Assembly: GCA_937968035.1 (NCBI GenBank) | Contig: CALBTS010000036.1 | Span: forward strand, 1 to 37,340 | DNA length: 37,340 bases | Direction of reading: 5' to 3' | DNA from: an uncultured Methanomethylovorans sp. | Lineage (GTDB): Archaea; Halobacteriota; Methanosarcinia; Methanosarcinales; Methanosarcinaceae | Shown here: piece by piece, positions 33,229 through 37,340 of the stretch | How the letters are laid out: each line of letters begins with the position of its first letter | How positions within the stretch are numbered: position 1 is the first letter of the stretch | Notes under the pieces: generated by a model | Databases searched by the model: none | The model's input: only the letters and a program-made list of their open reading frames with translations | Told to the model about the DNA's origin: nothing | Position numbers and translations under genes: made by a program

Positions 33229-33292
33229 CCTCCTTAGGGATACGTTGTATCCTGTAGCCCCGGCACATTTGCCGGCACTCCCCGCGAAGGGG
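33229..33292 (-). promoter_or_regulatory. Structured 5' leader of the alpha-operon (three hairpins)
   Basis: Read on the minus strand, three stems follow one another. CCCC/GGGG closes a 5-nt loop (33292-33280). CCGGCA/TGCCGG closes a 4-nt loop (33275-33260). GGATAC/GTATCC closes a 3-nt loop (33252-33238), ending immediately before the GGAGG ribosome binding site at 33233-33229. This GC-rich block contrasts with the AT-rich flanks. It is a candidate for translational control of the operon. Confidence 0.55.
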
Positions 33293-33312
33293 TGGACTGC
33301 ATATCCTAACGG

Positions 33313-33320
33313 AATATAAA
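33313..33320 (-). promoter_or_regulatory. TATA box of the alpha-operon
   Basis: TTTATATT on the minus strand predicts transcription starting near 33290, so the mRNA would begin about at the first leader hairpin and have a leader of roughly 70 nt. Confidence 0.45.
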
Positions 33321-33420
33321 CTGATGGCGCAGATAATACTGTATCGTATATAATCCTATTGCTGTTTGGGGTAATGATTAATTCCCGGCGAAAAATGGCC
33401 AATAGACCTAGTGTAAACCG

Positions 33421-33442
33421 TTATTAATATATAATTTAATAG
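33421..33442 (+). promoter_or_regulatory. TATA-rich promoter of the S-layer gene
   Basis: TTATTAATATATAATTTAAT begins at 33421 and is the strongest TATA candidate before the S-layer gene. It implies a start near 33460 and a leader of about 80 nt. Between this and the divergent alpha-operon promoter (33321-33420) I see no gene. Confidence 0.45.
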
Positions 33443-33473
33443 TATAATATTTAGCTGGATGAATGACCATTCC

Positions 33474-33510
33474 AAGTAAAGCCCGAAAAAACGACCAGTT
33501 TTCTTTACTT
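33474..33510 (+). promoter_or_regulatory. Stem-loop in the S-layer mRNA leader
   Basis: AAGTAAAG (33474-33481) and CTTTACTT (33503-33510) form a perfect 8-bp inverted repeat around a 21-nt loop in the leader. It ends about 12 nt before the AGGAGAT ribosome binding site. Stable structured leaders are common on highly expressed S-layer mRNAs; a stability role is inference. Confidence 0.4.
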
Positions 33511-33538
33511 AGAGTGGTGCTTTAGGAGATGGTTACAG

Positions 33539-36169
33539 TTGTATAAATTCCTTAAACTGATCATAGGCGGAGCTTTATTCTGTCTTATAGTATTATGTGG
33601 CATAGCAGATGCTGCTTCTTCAAACTCCACAGGGAATAGGATATGGGATGGAGATTTAAATTTGAGCCTTGAATATTCATGGTCACCTCAAACATTCTCA
33701 GGATTTTACTATGATATAAATACAGACGCAGGATCTGAAAAACTTACAATACGTCTTGATAAGAACTTAAAAAGAGTAATAGGCATCAGAGACCTTGTCT
33801 ATGAAACAACACCTACAGAGAGTGATTTTAAATATGCAGGCTGGGGTAAATACCATGTAATAGGTTTTATGGCAGACAGATATTTTGCTGGATATCCAGA
33901 TGCCAGTTTCAGCAACAACCTAAGTCTCATGTCATATGAAAAACTGTCGAAAATACTCATTGACAGTAATGAAAGAAAATCACTATATTCTGGCTCTTCA
34001 CTTGTATTGAAAGAAGGTTACGAGCTTGAAATAAAGGAAGTGGACGCAGATGGGAAAAAGGTACTAGTGAATTTGAAGAAGGATGGAAAACAGATAGATA
34101 CAGATCTTATCTTATCAAATAATGATTATACATACAAAAAAGACTTGGGCTTAAATGACGAAGTGGTGATCGTTGCCGTACACCTGGATAATATTTTCAA
34201 AGGAACCGAAACCAATGCAGTATTTATAGATGGGGTATTCCAGATATCTGACGAGCTTATCAATGTAAATTCAAGCGATGTCTATGGAAAAATGGAAGTT
34301 ACGTCCATATCTTCTGAAAAGATAACAATGAAGAATCATGAAGAGATATTACTTACAAAAGGAGAGAATATCGACCTTATGGGGAAGGTCAGGTTCACAG
34401 TAGCCGATGACAGTATACTGAGATTTGCACCCACGATAGAAAAGTCCGAGCCCGGAGGTTCTATATTAAGGGGTACTGTCGCAGAAGAAGAATTCAAGTG
34501 GACACCCATGAACTTTGAAGGATTTTATTATAATATAGATGAAGGAACTGGCACAGAGGTATTAGCCGTTAAAGAAATTGATGCCAGAAACATAGAAAAA
34601 GGTAAACTGGAATACAAAAGCCTGCCTCAGGAAGTAAGATTTGAACATGATGAATGGGGAAAATTCGAAGTCATGGGGTTCCTTGCTGACAAATACTTTG
34701 CAGGTTATCCTGAAAATAAGTTCTCAGATAAGATAAGTCTTGTTTCAGAAGGTGAACTTGCCAAAGTCCTGATCGATAGCAACGAGAAAAAAACTGTATT
34801 TTCAGGATCTTCTTTGCTGCTGGAAGAAGGGTATAAAGTCGAAATAAAAGAAGTGGATATAGACGGAAGTAACGCATTCTTTTCACTGTACAGGAATGGC
34901 ACCCTGATTGACACCGACACAGTATCTTCAGATGATGATTATATCTTTATTTCAGATATTGGTTCTGTTGAAGATGTGCCTTTGATAATCGTACATCTAA
35001 AAGACATTTTCAAAGGAACCGAGACCAATGCTGTCTTTATAGAAGGTATTTTTCAGATATCCCAAGAGTACATAACATTGAGAGAAGGTAAGGAATATGG
35101 ACTGATGGAAATAACTGATCTATCTGCTGACGGGATAACTATGGAAAATATGGAAGAGATATCCCTTTCAAGAGACAGGATGATAGATGTAATGGGCAAT
35201 ATACACTTCCAGGTATCCGATTCCAGTGATCTTAGGTATTATCCATTCATCAGAAAGAATGCAACACCCCTTGAATCATTGGAAGTCGATGCTCCTAAAA
35301 CAATCATAGAAGGAGAAACTGTCAGTATAGAAGTATCCTCACGAGGAGGAGGTGTAGAAAATGCTGTTGTTAGTATAAACGAAGAGGATATTGGCACTAC
35401 TTCAGAGAAAGGGATGATCAAATACGCAGCATCTAGCGCCGGAAAGTTTGAGCTCGTTGCCAGCAAGGATGGATTTGTATCTGCATCAAAAGAAATAGAA
35501 GTTATTGCAAGAGATGATGAAACTAGAAAGATCAGCATCGAGATATCTGCTGACAGAGTGTATGAAGGAGACAAGGTTATATTTTCCACGGTTAAATCCC
35601 TTAACGGAGAATCCGTTTCTGAAGTCCAGTTATTATATGACGGAAAGGCCATAGGTAAGACTTCCGGCGATGGAAAATTGGAATATATAGTAAAAGACCC
35701 TGGGATCCACAAGATAAAAACAGTTCCTGATGGTTTTCTCCCTGCAGAATACAATCTAGATGTCATCGTCCGTGAACCTAGGTTCATATATTCCGGACTA
35801 CATATCATGCCCATTGATCCTACAGAAAAAGAAAATGTGAGCCTTTCAGCAGAGATAACTAACACAGGTACCGCTCCCGGTGAAGAAAAAGTAGAACTGA
35901 AGATCAATGGATCGGTTGTTGATACCCGAACAGTTGCCCTGGAAATAGGAGAAAGTGCCTCTTTGAACTTCACTTATATGTCCCCGGAAGAGGGCATTTA
36001 TGAAGCTCATGTGGGAACTGAAAAGCTTGAGTTCGAAGTACAAAAGAAGAGTGTACTATCTTACATAGGAATTGGACTCGCCATTTCTTTGATAGTGTTC
36101 GGAGTAGGATATTCAATGGTCAAAAAGGGAGAAAAAAGAGAAAAGAGAACCAAGAAAAAAGGCCTTTGA
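33539..36169 (+). CDS. S-layer protein, duplicated S-layer domain type
   Basis: 876 aa, starting at TTG 33539 with AGGAGAT about 9 nt upstream. A signal peptide ends near GIADAASS. S-layer domain 1 (about 40-300) and domain 2 (about 325-580) are close repeats: both have a WSPQTFSGFYYDI-like entry, KYFAGYP, LIDSNE, LKEGYELEIKEVD and DIFKGTETNAVFI. Two Ig-like or PEGA-like beta domains follow (about 580-750), then a CARDB-like domain (SLSAEITNTGTAPGEEKVEL), one membrane helix near 845-865 and a Lys-rich tail. This is the expected architecture of a methanogen surface-layer glycoprotein, longer than the basic 670-aa form through the added beta domains. It lacks the D-x-D-x-DG loops of the giant homologues. 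Confidence 0.9.
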   Translation: MYKFLKLIIGGALFCLIVLCGIADAASSNSTGNRIWDGDLNLSLEYSWSPQTFSGFYYDINTDAGSEKLTIRLDKNLKRVIGIRDLVYETTPTESDFKYAGWGKYHVIGFMADRYFAGYPDASFSNNLSLMSYEKLSKILIDSNERKSLYSGSSLVLKEGYELEIKEVDADGKKVLVNLKKDGKQIDTDLILSNNDYTYKKDLGLNDEVVIVAVHLDNIFKGTETNAVFIDGVFQISDELINVNSSDVYGKMEVTSISSEKITMKNHEEILLTKGENIDLMGKVRFTVADDSILRFAPTIEKSEPGGSILRGTVAEEEFKWTPMNFEGFYYNIDEGTGTEVLAVKEIDARNIEKGKLEYKSLPQEVRFEHDEWGKFEVMGFLADKYFAGYPENKFSDKISLVSEGELAKVLIDSNEKKTVFSGSSLLLEEGYKVEIKEVDIDGSNAFFSLYRNGTLIDTDTVSSDDDYIFISDIGSVEDVPLIIVHLKDIFKGTETNAVFIEGIFQISQEYITLREGKEYGLMEITDLSADGITMENMEEISLSRDRMIDVMGNIHFQVSDSSDLRYYPFIRKNATPLESLEVDAPKTIIEGETVSIEVSSRGGGVENAVVSINEEDIGTTSEKGMIKYAASSAGKFELVASKDGFVSASKEIEVIARDDETRKISIEISADRVYEGDKVIFSTVKSLNGESVSEVQLLYDGKAIGKTSGDGKLEYIVKDPGIHKIKTVPDGFLPAEYNLDVIVREPRFIYSGLHIMPIDPTEKENVSLSAEITNTGTAPGEEKVELKINGSVVDTRTVALEIGESASLNFTYMSPEEGIYEAHVGTEKLEFEVQKKSVLSYIGIGLAISLIVFGVGYSMVKKGEKREKRTKKKGL

Positions 36170-36195
36170 CAAATTCCCGATCACATTTACCGACT

Positions 36196-36220
36196 TTCAT
36201 TTTTATTTTTTATTCTTTTA
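36196..36220 (+). terminator. Oligo-T terminator after the S-layer gene
   Basis: A T-rich stretch with runs of four to six T (TTTTTATTTTTTATTCTTTTA) begins about 30 nt after the S-layer stop codon. Archaeal polymerase terminates at such tracts without needing a hairpin. Confidence 0.55.
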
Positions 36221-36267
36221 CATCCATAACCAATAGATTAAATTGACAAAATGGCTATTATCAGTGT

Positions 36268-37119
36268 ATGTGCCAAAGAATGCCTTTTTCTAACGATGAT
36301 CTTGACTTTACTTATCCTTTACCCGCCTATTTTGAGAACAGGCCTTCCTGTTACATATATGTATATAATGGAAAAGTAGCCATAGACCTTTTGAACTTAC
36401 CTGATCCCCAAACAATCCTTCATGATCACATTAAAGATGTAAAGACAAAGATGACTGTGCAATATGTAGGCTCACTTGGCGAGAAACTATGTTATGCCAT
36501 AGGACTTGAGTCACACGAAGAAGTACCTTACGGAATGCAGCTAGTGTTCCTGAAGGACCTTATGGGACAAATAGATGACAGAATGCTAGCCCTTGCCGGA
36601 AGAGCAGTACAACTCGTTGATTTTGAACTCACAAGCAAATTTTGCGGACGTTGTGGTATTCTTACAGAAACCCTTGAGGATAGAGGTAAAAAGTGCCCAA
36701 AATGTGATCTTCTCATATATCCACGTTTATCACCTGCAGTAATAGTGCTGGTGATGAAAGAAGAGAAGGTTCTTTTGGCTCGTTCATCACATTTTTCGTC
36801 TAACATTTATAGTGTCATCGCCGGTTTTGTGGAACCGGGAGAAACGCTGGAGCATGCCGTAAAAAGAGAGGTCATGGAAGAAGTAGGACTTAAGATCAAG
36901 AACATACGATACTTCGCAAGTCAACCCTGGCCTTTTCCTAACTCCCTGATGATAGGCTTTATTGCAGACTATGCGGAAGGAGAAATATGTGTTGATGGAA
37001 AAGAGATAGTTGATGCTGCTTGGTTCAGTAGAGATGAACTACCCAACTTCCCGGGAAAGGCCAGTATATCGGGACATCTGATCGATTGGTTTGTGAAGAT
37101 GAAGGAAAAAAGAAGTTGA
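36268..37119 (+). CDS. nudC: NudC-like NAD(H)/RNA-cap pyrophosphatase (Nudix hydrolase)
   Basis: 283 aa. After an N-terminal domain of about 125 residues comes a zinc ribbon (FCGRCG and KCPKCDLLIYPR). The Nudix domain has the complete box GFVEPGETLEHAVKREVMEE followed by VGL. The signature SQPWPFPNSLM, diagnostic of NADH pyrophosphatases, follows. The enzyme hydrolyses NADH to NMNH and AMP and in bacteria removes NAD caps from RNA. ATG 36268 is the first start; ATG 36280 is possible. It ends 10 nt from a convergent membrane-protein gene. Confidence 0.93.
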   Translation: MCQRMPFSNDDLDFTYPLPAYFENRPSCYIYVYNGKVAIDLLNLPDPQTILHDHIKDVKTKMTVQYVGSLGEKLCYAIGLESHEEVPYGMQLVFLKDLMGQIDDRMLALAGRAVQLVDFELTSKFCGRCGILTETLEDRGKKCPKCDLLIYPRLSPAVIVLVMKEEKVLLARSSHFSSNIYSVIAGFVEPGETLEHAVKREVMEEVGLKIKNIRYFASQPWPFPNSLMIGFIADYAEGEICVDGKEIVDAAWFSRDELPNFPGKASISGHLIDWFVKMKEKRS

Positions 37120-37129
37120 TCAATTTGAA

Positions 37130-37340
37130 TCAAACATAGATTAGATCCATGATCCCCTCAATGAGGATGCATACCATCAGGTAAGCAACAGTGAGCAATA
37201 AAAAAGTTTTCAATTCTACATGTGTTTCAAGGCCCATTGAAGCTACCGGAAGAAGGAAGGTAAGTGATATGATATAAAGCTTTTTATTGTTAAAAATTGA
37301 AGGAAACACTTTCATATAGATAATAACCAATGGCAACAAA
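37130..37340 (-). CDS. C-terminal part of an unidentified membrane protein (runs off the window)
   Basis: About 70 residues open to the window edge, mostly hydrophobic. Two or three membrane helices are visible (LYIISLTFLLPVASMG, TFLLLTVAYLMVCILIEGIM). The stop is at 37130-37132. The likely start lies outside the window and nothing in the visible part identifies the family. Confidence 0.5.
   Translation of the reverse strand, partial: LLPLVIIYMKVFPSIFNNKKLYIISLTFLLPVASMGLETHVELKTFLLLTVAYLMVCILIEGIMDLIYV

Noticed and set aside
35239..35973. 244-aa minus-strand reading frame opposite the S-layer gene
   Set aside because: Ser/Thr/Pro-rich shadow of the Glu- and Lys-rich plus-strand gene, with no independent support.
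1..37340. CRISPR array, insertion sequence or integrase
   Set aside because: No regularly spaced direct repeats, no transposase or integrase motifs and no terminal inverted repeats with target duplications were seen in any part of the window.

Overview
The window comes from a euryarchaeal methanogen, most likely Methanosarcinaceae (Methanolobus- or Methanomethylovorans-like). The reasons are an archaeal alpha-operon (uS13-uS4-uS11-Rpo3) whose Rpo3 carries a two-cluster ferredoxin domain, S-layer proteins built on the Methanosarcina duplicated S-layer domain, a DUF2551-like gene beside a cis-prenyltransferase, TATA-type promoters and GGAGGTG-type ribosome binding sites. Base composition is moderately AT-rich. 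The genus is inference.

Layout. (1) 1-4677: sugar-nucleotide and surface-glycan genes: the C-terminus of a probable GDP-mannose 4,6-dehydratase, a divergent UDP-GlcNAc 2-epimerase-like enzyme, a GT-C-like membrane protein, and on the minus strand a flippase and a hexapeptide acyltransferase. (2) 4823-17310: a large plus-strand envelope locus. It opens with a GT-C-like membrane protein, followed by two paralogous cassettes. Each holds an anchored, sequon-rich extracellular protein of about 485 aa and a 1130-1205 aa mosaic S-layer-like protein with a polytopic C-terminus. Cassette 1 also has a 95-aa DUF1616-like membrane protein and cassette 2 a 152-aa secreted protein. (3) 17313-22573: a minus-strand glycan operon (GT2, GT4, GT-C-like, GT4), with overlapping junctions among the last three genes. 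(4) 22744-27142: a type IV-pilus-like secretion ATPase and a tandem TadB/C-type membrane platform. (5) 27182-28508: a divergent ferredoxin / radical SAM pair. (6) 28627-29927: a DUF2551-like winged-helix protein and polyprenyl diphosphate synthase. (7) 30041-30927: a decayed membrane-protein gene beside tRNA-Leu(GAG). (8) 30982-33219: the alpha-operon with a structured leader. (9) 33539-37340: a canonical S-layer protein, a NudC-like Nudix hydrolase and a partial membrane protein.

How they may work together (inference): UppS supplies the lineage's polyprenyl chain; the GT2 and GT4 enzymes, epimerase and dehydratase build lipid-linked glycan; the flippase moves it outward; the GT-C-like proteins use it on the exterior; and the sequon-rich surface proteins are plausible acceptors. 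The least familiar part is 4823-17310. There a roughly 240-residue module, marked by LRG-x-HTFYTY, DLNWY-x-G-x-DEL and IPDDGD, occurs both as a free-standing anchored protein and inserted between the two S-layer domains of very large proteins that end in a PGF-pre-PGF-like domain and several membrane helices. I regard it as a candidate uncharacterised S-layer-associated envelope assembly.
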